Assembly: GCA_018292915.2 (NCBI GenBank)
Contig: JACVVK020000084.1
Span: forward strand, 305,001 to 369,000
DNA length: 64,000 bases
Origin: Batillaria attramentaria
Lineage: Eukaryota > Mollusca > Gastropoda > Batillariidae
Reading direction: 5' to 3'
Shown: piece by piece, positions 1 to 17,435 of the stretch
Numbering within the stretch: the first letter of the stretch is position 1
Layout of the letters: each line of letters begins with the position of its first letter
Program-made: the position numbers and the translations under genes
Notes under the pieces: generated by a model
Seen by the model: only the letters and a program-made list of their open reading frames with translations
The model's database searches: none
Told to the model about the DNA's origin: nothing

Positions 1-1240
1 CGTCTCTAATTCTGGATCTAAGCCAACAGAAGCGTACTCGATGATGGGGCGACGTACCACACTGACCGCTCTAGTAGTGCAACAACAGTCGTAAAAGAAT
101 GTTCGACCGCTCGAGCCAAGTGGAAACAACATTGTGTCGCATTAAGAGCTGTACTAATCATCAAGATAGAGTATTTCGAGCGTACAGGAGCACTTACGAG
201 CGAAAATGTTCCAAAACATAAAATTTTTAATTGGCCTAGAAAACATGGAATTAATCAAGTACTCTTTTCAGAAGACAATATGATATAAAAGTAGAATTCT
301 GGACAGCTCCTTTCAGAAATAAAATGCGATATTGTGAGAACTATGAACTTAGGAACCAGAACATTGTCACGACGAGTAGAATTAAAAATCACTGAGAACA
401 ACGCAAAAGAGCTGACGAAAATTTACAAATTTACAGAATGATCACAAGCTAGGACGGTAGAGGAAGTCAGTAAACCCAGCGAATGATGTACTTCAGAGTC
501 CATTATTTCCAGAACCAATGGTTAATGGGACTGAGCCCTCATTTCCGACAGGGACTGTTTCAGCACTGTCCTAACCCGACCCATCACGACAGCGAAGCGC
601 ATTTCTTTCGCCTGATTAGAAACCTGATCTACAGCAATCCGAGAATTTCCGGGTAATTGACGACTGCACTTGAAGAATAGTTCGGTTCTTGTCTTGTCAG
701 ATAATGGGTCATGGCTTACATACTGCTGGATACAATACAACGCATTTCACCAGCAGCAGATCAGGTTTGAAAATAGATGAATGTAAAGTAAAAAAAAAAA
801 AAAAAAAAAAAAGTTGAAAGCCTTTAATGTTCTTAACTCCGTTGAAATGGAACACTACCGCTTTCGAAACTCTGATGCTGTTTGCCAGACAGAAGGACGT
901 TCCATTTGGTCATTGCGACCGTTTTCGTGACTTTGTGGCTTCTACAGTTAGAGAAATACGACTGTCTTTTAGCCTACGGTTCATTCCTAAACAGATTGGG
1001 ACTCGACAAAACTTCTAAAATAGCCACCAATCAGCTTCGTCCAGCTGGTCCTCAGTCCGCAACCAAATAACGTCGTCTGCTCAGTACGTCAGTACACTTT
1101 TAGAATAACTTACACTTGGGTCACAGTATAGAATCAGAATCAGAATTGTTGATTGATAGGCCTTGGGCCCATTCAAAGTTGACAGTGACATGCAGACATT
1201 CTTATACACATCAATACTTGTACATGAAATAACCAAAGTG
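1..1240. other. No recognisable feature
   Basis: I see no convincing gene, RNA or repeat family here. The open frames are under 75 codons and unlike proteins I know. An A run lies at about 790-813. The stretch is AT-moderate unique-looking sequence. Confidence 0.5.
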
Positions 1241-1257
1241 CAAATTATGTGGTGGAG

Positions 1258-1425
1258 TGGGTGGGTGTTGGGTGGGTGTTTGGGAGTTTAACGTCCTTTT
1301 CCACCACATAAGGGTGATATCAAAGACGGGGCAACGAGAAAAAAGGCCAGCATAAATATTTGGCCCCCAGCCGGCGTGGTTCGAACTCACGACCCAACGC
1401 TCTACCATTCGACCACCCCGGCTCA
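1258..1425 (-). repeat. tRNA-derived SINE, family 1 (near full length)
   Basis: On the minus strand it starts with a tRNA-like head: an A box in the 'cgaatggtagagcg' context and a B box 'gagttcgaac'. A body with 'aaatatttgtgctggc' and 'tttgatatcaccc' follows, then the tail 'ggacgttaaactcccaaaca' ending in CCCA repeats. The same body and tail occur at least ten more times in this window, on both strands, which is what identifies it as a dispersed SINE. Confidence 0.85.
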
Positions 1426-1484
1426 CCAAACTATGTGGTGGAAAAGGACGTTAAACTCCCAAACACCCACCCACCCAAAGTGCA
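1426..1484 (+). repeat. SINE family 1, tail fragment
   Basis: Only the 3' part of SINE family 1 is present (ATGTGGTGGAAAAGGACGTT through the CCCA tail). It lies head to head against the copy at 1258-1425, so together they form an inverted pair. Confidence 0.8.
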
Positions 1485-1760
1485 AAATAAAGTATATCAC
1501 CTCAGCGTACGTACCCGGTTTATTCCTAGTGGCCTCCAGTAACTATTATACAGTTAAGAACCTGGCATTATATATTTTTCTAGCTTTAAGAAAAAAGACA
1601 ACAGTTGCTCAGCCGGGTCACAGTATGGCATTTGCGAAAATTGTGCTGACGCTTCACCACAACGGTGTTTTAGTCTCTTTTGTGCAAAAACCGTGTATTT
1701 CAAATGTGCACAGGGTATCACAAACCAAGGGCGTTTACCCACCCTGATGTTGGAAAGCAC

Positions 1761-1831
1761 GACGACACAGGGTGGGTGGGTGGGGTGGGTGTTTGGGGGT
1801 TTAACGTCCTTTTCCACCACATAGGACGCCA
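1761..1831 (-). repeat. SINE family 1, tail fragment
   Basis: Reverse complement of the family 1 tail (CCCA repeats, GGACGTTAAAC, GTGGTGGAAAAGG). The tRNA-like head is missing. Confidence 0.8.
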
Positions 1832-1866
1832 TAGGGATTCGACCGTTATACTACTACTACTACTAC

Positions 1867-2262
1867 TAATAATAATAATGAGTATTGTATAGGCGCTTTA
1901 CCCAATTTCATGAATCTGCTCAAAGCGCCGCGAACTGAACCCAACACGCACGCTCACGTGAATCACACGCATTCTCTCACACACTGGACATAAACACATT
2001 ACAATCACGTGGTGCGACGGGTCAGCTCAGCTATTTAAATTTCGGAATTTAGGATTGCATTTATTTTTCAGATTTGGTGGGCTGAACATTTCCAAAGCAG
2101 AGGGGGAGGAAGCCGGAGTACCCGGAGAGAACCCCCCGACGATCGGCCCGAATGAACCGTGCCACATACGAGAATGGAAAATTCTTTGCCCCGAGTGGGA
2201 CTCGAACCCCTGACCTCTCGCATTGGTGACAAGTCTCTTAACCACTAGACCACCGACCGCCC
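1867..2262 (-). repeat. tRNA-derived SINE, family 2 (full length)
   Basis: Read on the minus strand, the element begins at about 2262 with a tRNA-like head ('ggtctagtggttaagag' as A box region, 'ggttcgagtcccact' as B box). It continues through a roughly 300-bp body rich in 'ggtactccggcttcc' and ends in an (ATT)n tail at about 1867-1880. Further copies lie at about 10.3, 11.0, 24.8, 26.3, 31.9, 34.0 and 43.9 kb. It is a polymerase III-type SINE, not a tRNA gene. Confidence 0.85.
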
Positions 2263-2581
2263 CGACCTGACCAAAAAAAGAAAAAGAAAAAAAAAGATAT
2301 TAATGGCCGAAGCGCGTTGCGAATATCACATACATCACGGTAGAATGGTCCTACCCTTTCAGCAATTATGAATTAGCTTTCATACATTTCACGATGTGTT
2401 GGTGAGAGGAGATGGATGGGGATAATTAAAGTCAGAGTACCCGGATGACAATCCCGAGCGAACGGCCCGCGAGCTACTGTATTTAAAAAAACATTGATAT
2501 TCGTATAAAACATACCCCCGGAATCGCACCCACGGTTTTTCTCCGTCATAGCTGCCCAACTTAGCCTCTGTCGGCATGACC

Positions 2582-2878
2582 AGGGCCCGAATGTAAGAGT
2601 CGAGCTTAATTTAACCCACGGCTACGGACCTAACTCAGACTAGGACAAAAGAAAACCCAAAACAAAATTATATTTAAAAAAGGAGGCCAAGAGAGGAAGA
2701 AATAAATCCTTCTATAACGGCTTAGGCATCTTGCTGGAATGGACCCGCTTCCTGATTTAAAACAAACAAACAAACAAACAAACAAAAAACCCAGAAAATT
2801 TAACCCTAGAGCTAGTTTAGTTCGAGGTTAGACTCTAACCCGGGGCTAAAATCTCTAACCTCGACTTCTACATGCGGA
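2582..2878 (-). mobile_element. Terminal-inverted-repeat MITE (CAGGGCC family)
   Basis: This is a diverged reverse-orientation copy of the elements at 47249-47592 and 55158-55487. It shares the outer CAGGGCCC motif, the 'atgtaa' block, the internal 'gctagttt' and 'ggttagactctaaccc' segments and the 'gaatggacccgcttcctg' core. The right terminus is degraded. No coding capacity is seen, so it is non-autonomous. Confidence 0.7.
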
Positions 2879-3399
2879 GCGTGGGTTTGTAAACGCTCTT
2901 GCTTTGTGACACGCTGTACGTAGGTGGCGATACGTAGGTAAAAACACGTTTAGACGTTTTAGACGTTTATTTGTTTAGTCTTCAAGACCCTCTGGGGACA
3001 TGTGAAGAAGAAGAAGAAGAAGAAAAGAAAAAAAAACTATAAACAAAAACAAAACCCGAAAAGACCTAAAGGATTGGCGCACCTACATGATTGTATAGTT
3101 GTATAGCACCTAAAGCTTGAAAAGTGGCGGATATTGAGCATACTTTGATGCAATCGGCGAAATTTTCGTGTGCAAACGTCGATCGATCGCGAGGCCTATT
3201 CATCGCGGCCGATTCTGGTGCTCAAACGCATTCGCATTGAGGAGCGGTAGTTGTATCCCAGATTAGTTAGATTGCAAGTCGAACGAACGAGGAAACAAAA
3301 TAATCTGGAGAGGAGGGGTGAAGGCCGCACATCACAGATACTACAGATTTTTATTAGACATAACGTTGCGCCTGACACCCTAGAAATGCTTTAATATTC

Positions 3400-3740
3400 A
3401 CATGCATTCTGCAGCCAAAGACTCGTGTGTAGAGAATATTTCAACAAATTCCATTATTCCGTTTCTTTTGCAATGCTAGCAGCGACCCCCCCCCCCTTCC
3501 AATTTCTCTGTCGTCTGCTAGCTCTTGTACCAGCCGCGCATGAATACAAATAGTCCACATGCCAGGCTCATTTTTCACTGTTTTTTTTTTTTTGAGGGGG
3601 GGGGGGGGCGGGGGTGTTTGGGTTTTTTTTGTTTTTTTTTGGGGGGGGGTTGTTTTGCTATTACCTGTCATGAAACTTATTTCCAAAGCCAACAAACAGC
3701 CTCAGATTGCCATGTTTTACTTTGCACACATATTTAAAAA
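3400..3740 (+). repeat. Unclassified dispersed repeat (copy 1)
   Basis: The 'gcagccaaagactcgtgtgtagag', 'agccgcgcatgaatacaaatag' and 'atgaaacttatttccaaagcc' segments recur in reverse complement and the same order at about 56430-56720. A long G/T-rich homopolymer tract separates them here. I cannot assign a class. Confidence 0.6.
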
Positions 3741-3814
3741 GGGGCGCAATTTCTGTACTATATTTAGCGGATGCTCCGGAAGCTATAGTGTTATGTAACC
3801 GAAGGGGGGAGGAG

Positions 3815-4035
3815 GCAGGGGCTCGGCTGGTAGCGTATCAGACTGCAGCAGGTGAGTTACTGACAGCTGTGAAGCGTGGGTTCTATTTTGCGACGCGCGC
3901 ACTTTTCCCTAACTCGGGAACCAAGCCAATGATACATCTTCTTTTAGCCACGTGACTGGGGTTAACTCCCCCCCCCCCCCCCAGAGGGATGCAACCCGGG
4001 CTTTGTCGGAAAGGATAACAAAGTGGTTTTTGTTG
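3815..4035 (+). repeat. SINE-like repeat, family 4
   Basis: A degenerate tRNA-like head ('gctggtagcgtatcaga') is followed about 150 bp later by a 'ggaaaggataacaaagtgg' tail. Related tails ('cccgaaagggataataaagt') occur at about 22061-22095 and 23995-24025. The class is inferred from the head and tail only. Confidence 0.45.
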
Positions 4036-5628
4036 AAAAGTTAACAATACAATGCCCCCGCCGGGGCGGCATAAAAACACTATCTCAATATTAACAACAG
4101 GAAAGACCATCAGTCACAGACAGTCAGTCCGTCGGCCCAGTGGCTTCTGCCCCTCCTCGTGTGGCTGATTGCCACGTTGACTGATCCGTGGTGGAGTTCT
4201 CCCTGACGTTGATACATAGAGCAATTAACGGGGTCATTTCCTATCACAGGGAACCAGTATTCGACCACCATCTGCAGCCCGCTCTCCTCTTCGTTACAGC
4301 ATTTGCACTTCTTCTTTTTGTTCTTTTTTGAAACCTCTCCCTCGGGCGCCGTGAGCATTCAGGGTGGAGTCATGTGTTTTTTACCAAGTCTTTGTCATTA
4401 TTACCGTCAATTGCTAATTCTGTAACTGCAGGCGGTTACCAAACATGTACATCTGAATGGATTAGTTTCTAAAAACAAAATATGCCGACGCAAAAAGGGG
4501 AAATGATGTCGTAAAAATAATGTCTTGTGTAAATACGTTTTGGCTTCTGCCTCAAACGGAGTTATGTCAAGCATCAGTTAGCGTTAGGGGTTCCTATTTG
4601 GGGTCGTCCCCATTTGGCACACTACTGATATGAGTTTTCCATACGTGGTGGAAACTCTAAAACACCCACCCACCCTGATATGAGTTTGTAGTGTTTGCTT
4701 CAGCGTTTTTCCTTTAGGCTTACTGGTAAGGCGACAGAAGTTTTGCGGCGCCCGAATCTTAAAAAAAAAAAAAAAAGGTAGGAGTCCCGTGGGAGGGAGG
4801 GGGTGGGAGGGGGGGATGATACAGATCAGGCAATTTTGGCTGCAGGCTTATTGCAACGTCAGCTTGTCTACGGGAACATATGCCAATGATATGCTGAACA
4901 ACTAAAGCGGAAGTTAAGGCGCTGAGAGAGGATTTTCGGCAGTTTATTGTGTGTTTTTGTTTTATTTTTGGTTGGGTTGGTGTTTTTACATAAGTACTAC
5001 TTGGGTGGAATCCGGTTTTGCTTTAACTTAGTTTCTTTCACATGAGAAGTTATTCAAGTCAAGTCAAGTCAAGTCATTTTCATTGCTTTTAGGCTGTTTC
5101 GCCCACACACACGGGAAGTGGGGGGAACAGGGGAATATCCAAACCAATACAACACTTCATAACTTGCAGGAGAATTCAGACGGACGGTTTACTGTGGCTT
5201 GGAGACCATGACACTTTAGAGTTAGGTGTGATGATAATGAGAGTAAAACCTTGACACAATCTTTCATTTATAAATATGCAAAACAGGGAAGTTTTTCTGA
5301 TGTCAATGAAACCAACAGCGACCCAAGTTACACATACATCGGACATAAGTTAGCCAGTCCAACACGAATAATCCTTATTCCATTTATTGCAACAACAACA
5401 ACAACAAACACAAAAACTTTTAGACTTTCTTAATTCTTTTTGTTCCTTCAGCGCCTGTCAAACAGTCCAGTATGTGTGGCCCTTCAGTTTAGTTCAGTTC
5501 AGGTCAATACGACTGTATTATGCCCTTAAGGGTGGTTAATTTGGACGGGCATTAGACAGTCTCCTTTCCTTGTACATACGAAAAGGAAAAATTTTTAAAG
5601 TTTTTTTACTTTCTCTCATTGCCCCACT

Positions 5629-5661
<33 letters not shown>

Positions 5662-6254
5662 CATCCCCCACTAAAAAAAATTACTTAGGAGGCATTACTG
5701 TTTGTGTGTTTTGGGATTTGTTCGTTGGATTGCATGTTTGTTACTGAGGGAGTGAGACAAAAGTGGGAGCAGCACGATCTGGGTTTTGAATTTTGCCGCA
5801 GGTGAGTTTTGCATCTATTAATAAAGTGTGCTAGATTATCCAGTGGGGGGAAAGTGCAGACGAAGCCAAGGGGGTTAACAGGTTAACAAAAGCATTTGAC
5901 ACCGGATTGTCGTCAGCGAAATAAAAAAGAAAAGCATGTTACCCTGATCATCTGCATTTTATGACGCACAGAAAACGATCTTTTGTCCTGTTGATTTCCA
6001 TTAGTCAAGCATATATATATATATATATATATATATCCTGTGAAAAATAGGAACCAGGAAAAAGACTAAGGTATCGATAGGCATAATTTACCACTATTGG
6101 CACTGATAATTCGACGCCACGACACTTCGGGATCGACAACACGACGTCACACCGCCGACAGCACAAAGACTTGAAAGAGCTTGTGCTGGGAAATAACTGC
6201 CATGAAAGTGACAGATATTTCTGTTCATAAAACAAACAGTGAACGAAAAGTTGC

Positions 6255-6456
6255 TGTTGTTTTGTCGTGTTCGTCCTTGTTGTTGTTGCTGTTGTTGTTG
6301 TAATTGTTGTTGTTGTCGCTGTTGTTATTGTTGCTGTTGCTGTAGTTGTTGCTACTGTTGTTGCTGTTGTTTTTGTTGCTGTTGTTGTTGCTATTGTTGC
6401 AGTTGCTGCTGTTGTTGGTGTTGTTAATGTTGCTGCTGCTGTTGTTGCTGTTGTTG

Positions 6457-6487
<31 letters not shown>

Positions 6488-6565
6488 TGTTGTTGTTGGT
6501 GGTGGTGTTTTTGTTGTTGTTTTTGCTATTGCTACTGTTGCTGTTGTTGTTGCTGCTGTTGTTGA
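6255..6565 (+). repeat. Long (GTT/GCT)n trinucleotide microsatellite
   Basis: About 300 bp of nearly uninterrupted NTT/GCT triplets. All three frames on one strand are open as poly-Leu, poly-Cys or poly-Val, and the other strand reads as poly-Asn/Ser. The frames follow from composition and there is no sign of a gene. Confidence 0.9.
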
Positions 6566-7385
6566 CGTAGTTGTTTTTGACAGAGTGTGAGGAAGAGAGG
6601 TTGAAGAGAATCAACACAGTTGCACTCTAAAATATATATATAATTCAAAAGAACTCACATGATGCAGTACTATACGTTACAATTTCATGAAACGGCATTA
6701 CATTAACTGATTTCTTTACGGCTAAAAAAAAAAAAAAAAAAAAAGATCTAATGGCTTTTGCTGGAAAGAAAGGCACAACTCACCCAGAAAATACACATAA
6801 TCGACATGCATTGATGAATAAGCGATCTAGGATTACACATATTTTACGTAGTTATAACCATCAACTCCAGTAACATGCTTTATTCGAGACACTCATGAGA
6901 AGGAAAATGTGTAGGATGCACTGAAAATCAAAGGTCAAGCAGTTTAAAAAATATATAAAAAAGAAAAGCAAAATAAACCGGTCTGCTACACAATAAGGAA
7001 ATATGAAGCAACCACATAATTTCTAATTTCATTGTCTTCGGTCCAGTGCATTTACTGTGGTCTTCCCAAATGATTTTCACCCTACGCTCTTCTTTAATTC
7101 TGAACTTTGAATTCGGGGGAATAACCCAGCAAACTGGACACTGGAAGACACGTATAATCACGGATCATCTCCCTTCCAAAGTCCACAGTTCATGGTGGGG
7201 CATTCCTGCTACTTGTGACTTCTTTGCCGCTCCTGACGGGAGAACTTCTGTATGTTGACATTGAAAATTGATGCTTTCAAAAGGAAAATCAAAATTGGAT
7301 TTCTTTTTACCAATAGAGGTTTTCATTCTCTTCCCATCAAAACAGAACTCCAGCTGTTTTTCAGTTCTGCGCTGGCGTAATGCAT

Positions 7386-7391
7386 TTTATT
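7386..7391 (-). terminator. Polyadenylation signal of gene A
   Basis: The minus strand reads AATAAA 43 nt downstream of the gene A stop codon. The position is right for a short 3' UTR. No equally clear hexamer lies this close to the stop codons of genes B, C and D. Confidence 0.5.
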
Positions 7392-7433
7392 GCGTTTTTT
7401 CGATGTCTCAGAACCTCAGCGTGACACCTGCCT

Positions 7434-12063
<4,630 letters not shown>

Positions 12064-12096
12064 TCTTATGTCTGGGTCATTCAACGCTGACACGTA

Positions 12097-13341
12097 ACGG
12101 CTCTCACGTCTTCTGCAAGAAGAAAAAACTAGAAAATAATAAATAAAATGAAGGAAAGACCTGCACTGACAGATTGTCGTGTTGCACGGTTATTCACCAT
12201 AATTACAGTCGAACTCGCTTGGAACCTTTGGCTTAGACACTTTTCGGTCACACACAACAGTGTAATGATCAGAGGCGGGCAAGGTCCGGAGACAGTGAGA
12301 CTGACCGAAAAAGATCTACTTCACGGCGATGAACCCAATCACTGATATGACCGGATTTGTGGATGGGGTCAGTAACAGACTGCTGACGGTCGTACTGCAG
12401 ACCTTCCACTTTTATCGGAGTCAAAATGGAAGTTGAAATCTCCGAGGAGGGTGGGTAGGTGTTTGGGAGTTTAACGTCCTTTTCCACCACATACGGGTGA
12501 TATCAATGACGGGGCAACGAGGAAAAAGCCAGCACAAAAAGAAATCTCCAAGGAACACGTGTTTGCCTCTTTGACAGTTACAGACCATCGTGAAAGTCTT
12601 GGAATTCCTCTAGAAACGGTGAATCAGAGAGCTGATTCTTCTTGCTGGTTCGGGGCCCATACAGCTGGCAGAAAGAAAAATCCAGGTGGTTTAAAGATAG
12701 AGTCAACTCTGCCAGTTCAAACGACTTGTACTGAGAAGGAAAAGTGTTACGGGTGGTAATGAAAGACTGGAGCGATGACCTGTAAATGAATGCCAAACCT
12801 CCCCGCAAGTGAAACACGAGGGAAAGGCTTCGTGACAAAACCTGCTGTGTAAAGTTCACACATTTACACGGTGCCGCCTGTTCCGCTCTCGTGTACACAC
12901 GCACGCACAAATATCAAGTGTGCACGCTAAAACACGACGTCCATCTATCGTAGAAGAGTATAGGCTGTGGCCGGTAGCGTGGAAAACAAAATTACTGTCG
13001 CAGGCACAAGAGTGAATAGCAGGGTAGAGGTTCGAATCCTGGCATGGGCCAAATATTTGTGCTGGCCTTTTTCTCGTTGCCCCGTTTTTGATATCACCCA
13101 CACGCGGTGGGAAAGGACGTTAAAATCAAAAACAACCACCCCACCCCCACCCAATCCTACCCCCAGTGCTGAATATCCTCCTACGTCTCTGTTTGGTAGT
13201 GTTGGTACAACAGTCATTTCTCCTAACAGACAGCTCAGGCAGACCTCGTCACGGTCCAAATAGCAACAAAAGTGACCGGGTACAAAAAGGATCTCACGGG
13301 TCACTGGTTCTTTTGGGCAGTCACGTCGTCCGTTGGGCTTC

Positions 13342-13384
<43 letters not shown>

Positions 13385-14625
13385 CTCTCACGTCTTCTGC
13401 AAGAAGAAAAAACTAGAAAATAATAAATAAAATGAAGGAAAGACCTGTACTGACAGATTGTCGTGTTGCACGGTTATTCACCATAATTACAGTCGAACTC
13501 GCTTAGGACCTTGGGCTTAGACACTTTTCGGTCACACACAACAGTGTAATGATCAGAGGCGGGCAAGGTCCGGAGACAGTGAGACTGACCGAAAAAGATC
13601 TACTTCACGGCGATGAACCCAATCACTGATATGACCGGATTTGTGGATGGGGTCAGTAACAGACTGCTGACGGTCGTACTGCAGACCTTCCACTTTTATC
13701 GGAGTCAAAATGGAAGTTGAAATCTCCGAGGAGGGTGGGTAGGTGTTTGGGAGTTTAACGTCCTTTTCCACCACATACGGGTGATATCAATGACGGGGCA
13801 ACGAGGAAAAAGCCAGCACAAAAAGAAATCTCCAAGGAACACGTGTTTGCCTCTTTGACAGTTACAGACCATCGTGAAAGTCTTGGAATTCCTCTAGAAA
13901 CGGTGAATCAGAGAGCTGATTCTTCTTGCTGGTTCGGGGCCCATACAGCTGGCAGAAAGAAAAATCCAGGTGGTTTAAAGATAGAGTCAACTCTGCCAGT
14001 TCAAACGACTTGTACTGAGAAGGAAAAGTGTTACGGGTGGTAATGAAAGACTGGAGCGATGACCTGTAAATGAATGCCAAACCTCCCCGCAAGTGAAACA
14101 CGAGGGAAAGGCTTCGTGACAAAACCTGCTGTGTAAAGTTCACACATTTACACGGTGCCGCCTGTTCCGCTCTCGTGTACACACGCACGCACAAATATCA
14201 AGTGTGCACGCTAAAACACGACGTCCATCTATCGTAGAAGAGTATAGGCTGTGGCCGGTAGCGTGGAAAACAAAATTACTGTCGCAGGCACAAGAGTGAA
14301 TAGCAGGGTAGAGGTTCGAATCCTGGCATGGGCCAAATATTTGTGCTGGCCTTTTTCTCGTTGCCCCGTTTTTGATATCACCCACACGCGGTGGGAAAGG
14401 ACGTTAAAATCAAAAACAACCACCCCACCCCCACCCAATCCTACCCCCAGTGCTGAATATCCTCCTACGTCTCTGTTTGGTAGTGTTGGTACAACAGTCA
14501 TTTCTCCTAACAGACAGCTCAGGCAGACCTCGTCACGGTCCAAATAGCAACAAAAGTGACCGGGTACAAAAAGGATCTCACGGGTCACTGGTTCTTTTGG
14601 GCAGTCACGTCGTCCGTTGGGCTTC

Positions 14626-14664
<39 letters not shown>

Positions 14665-15905
14665 CTCTCACGTCTTCTGCAAGAAGAAAAAACTAGAAAA
14701 TAATAAATAAAATGAAGGAAAGACCTGTACTGACAGATTGTCGTGTTGCACGGTTATTCACCATAATTACAGTCGAACTCGCTTAGGACCTTGGGCTTAG
14801 ACACTTTTCGGTCACACACAACAGTGTAATGATCAGAGGCGGGCAAGGTCCGGAGACAGTGAGACTGACCGAAAAAGATCTACTTCACGGCGATGAACCC
14901 AATCACTGATATGACCGGATTTGTGGATGGGGTCAGTAACAGACTGCTGACGGTCGTACTGCAGACCTTCCACTTTTATCGGAGTCAAAATGGAAGTTGA
15001 AATCTCCGAGGAGGGTGGGTAGGTGTTTGGGAGTTTAACGTCCTTTTCCACCACATACGGGTGATATCAATGACGGGGCAACGAGGAAAAAGCCAGCACA
15101 AAAAGAAATCTCCAAGGAACACGTGTTTGCCTCTTTGACAGTTACAGACCATCGTGAAAGTCTTGGAATTCCTCTAGAAACGGTGAATCAGAGAGCTGAT
15201 TCTTCTTGCTGGTTCGGGGCCCATACAGCTGGCAGAAAGAAAAATCCAGGTGGTTTAAAGATAGAGTCAACTCTGCCAGTTCAAACGACTTGTACTGAGA
15301 AGGAAAAGTGTTACGGGTGGTAATGAAAGACTGGAGCGATGACCTGTAAATGAATGCCAAACCTCCCCGCAAGTGAAACACGAGGGAAAGGCTTCGTGAC
15401 AAAACCTGCTGTGTAAAGTTCACACATTTACACGGTGCCGCCTGTTCCGCTCTCGTGTACACACGCACGCACAAATATCAAGTGTGCACGCTAAAACACG
15501 ACGTCCATCTATCGTAGAAGAGTATAGGCTGTGGCCGGTAGCGTGGAAAACAAAATTACTGTCGCAGGCACAAGAGTGAATAGCAGGGTAGAGGTTCGAA
15601 TCCTGGCATGGGCCAAATATTTGTGCTGGCCTTTTTCTCGTTGCCCCGTTTTTGATATCACCCACACGCGGTGGGAAAGGACGTTAAAATCAAAAACAAC
15701 CACCCCACCCCCACCCAATCCTACCCCCAGTGCTGAATATCCTCCTACGTCTCTGTTTGGTAGTGTTGGTACAACAGTCATTTCTCCTAACAGACAGCTC
15801 AGGCAGACCTCGTCACGGTCCAAATAGCAACAAAAGTGACCGGGTACAAAAAGGATCTCACGGGTCACTGGTTCTTTTGGGCAGTCACGTCGTCCGTTGG
15901 GCTTC

Positions 15906-15952
<47 letters not shown>

Positions 15953-17206
15953 CTCTCACGTCTTCTGCAAGAAGAAAAAACTAGAAAATAATAAATAAAA
16001 TGAAGGAAAGACCTGTACTGACAGATTGTCGTGTTGCACGGTTATTCACCATAATTACAGTCGAACTCGCTTAGGACCTTGGGCTTAGACACTTTTCGGT
16101 CACACACAACAGTGTAATGATCAGAGGCGGGCAAGGTCCGGAGACAGTGAGACTGACCGAAAAAGATCTACTTCACGGCGATGAACCCAATCACTGATAT
16201 GACCGGATTTGTGGATGGGGTCAGTAACAGACTGCTGACGGTCGTACTGCAGACCTTCCACTTTTATCGGAGTCAAAATGGAAGTTGAAATCTCCGAGGA
16301 GGGTGGGTAGGTGTTTGGGAGTTTAACGTCCTTTTCCACCACATACGGGTGATATCAATGACGGGGCAACGAGGAAAAAGCCAGCACAAAAAGAAATCTC
16401 CAAGGAACACGTGTTTGCCTCTTTGACAGTTACAGACCATCGTGAAAGTCTTGGAATTCCTCTAGAAACGGTGAATCAGAGAGCTGATTCTTCTTGCTGG
16501 TTCGGGGCCCATACAGCTGGCAGAAAGAAAAATCCAGGTGGTTTAAAGATAGAGTCAACTCTGCCAGTTCAAACGACTTGAACTGAGAAGGAAAAGTGTT
16601 ACGGGTGGTAATGAAAGACTGGAGCGATGACCTGTAAATGAATGCCAAACCTCCCCGCAAGTGAAACACGAGGGAAAGGCTTCGTGACAAAACCTGCTGT
16701 GTAAAGTTCACACATTTACACGGTGCCGCTCTCGTGTACACACGCACGCACAAATATCAAGTGTGCACGCTAAAACACGACGTCCATCTATCGTAGAAGA
16801 GTATAGGCTGTGGCCGGTAGCGTGGAAAACAGAATTACTGTCGCAGGCACCAGAGTGAATAGCAGGGTAGAGGTTCGAATCCTGGCATGGGCCAAATATT
16901 TGTGCTGGCCTTTTTCTCGTTGTCCCGTTTTTGATATCACCCACACGCGGTGGGAAAGGACGTTAAAATCAAAAACACCCACCCCACCCCCACCCAATCC
17001 TACCCCCAGTGCTGAATATCCTCCTACGTCTCTGTTTGGTAGTGTTGGTACAACAGTCATTTCTCCTAACAGACAGCTCAGGCAGACCTCGTCACGGTCC
17101 AAATAGCAACAAAAGTGACCGGGTACAAAAAGGATCTCACGGGTCACTGGTTCTTTTGGGCAGTCACGTCGTCCGTTGGGCTTCAGTACACACACACACA
17201 CACACA

Positions 17207-17286
<80 letters not shown>
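12097..17286. repeat. Four-unit 1.28 kb tandem array
   Basis: Four head-to-tail units start at about 12097, 13381, 14661 and 15949, so the periods are 1284, 1280 and 1288 bp. Units differ by a few substitutions, the length of a CA microsatellite at each junction, and a 9-bp deletion in unit 4 near 16729.

Each unit holds an antisense SINE family 1 tail (unit 1: about 12446-12537), a sense SINE family 1 body (about 13029-13160) and a closing (CA)n run. Each also begins with a copy of the gene A exon acceptor and its first bases ('ggctctcacgtcttctgcaa' on the plus strand). The array lies in the leader intron of gene A. The repeated 60-165 codon open frames are shadows of this duplication, not genes. 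Confidence 0.95.
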
Positions 17287-17386
17287 CATAAAAAAATTGT
17301 GTGAAGCCTGGAACAAACCTGAATAATTAATCAAATGTAGAAAGTGTGCTTTTACGAAATGGGGTAACTAGACTATCGGGGTTTAC

Positions 17387-17417
<31 letters not shown>

Positions 17418-17435
17418 ATCAGGGGCCTTTCTCTT

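Larger units (their letters stand above)
2880..7385. other. Gene-free stretch with simple repeats
   Basis: No coding exon is recognised. It contains a dispersed repeat at 3400-3740, a SINE-like copy at 3815-4035, an (AAGTC)n run at about 5054-5076, (CT)n at 5638-5661, (AT)n at 6011-6036 and a long trinucleotide tract at 6255-6565. The segment just before 7386 is downstream of gene A, whose transcript enters from the right on the minus strand. Confidence 0.5.

Noticed and set aside
6225..6617. 130-codon minus-strand frame rich in Asn and Ser
   Set aside because: It is the reverse of the GTT/GCT triplet tract; the open frame follows from composition and is matched by open poly-Leu, poly-Cys and poly-Val frames.
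12269..17106. Sets of 66-165 codon frames repeated four times
   Set aside because: They recur because the DNA is tandemly duplicated. They overlap on both strands, include SINE pieces and CA runs, and show no protein family.
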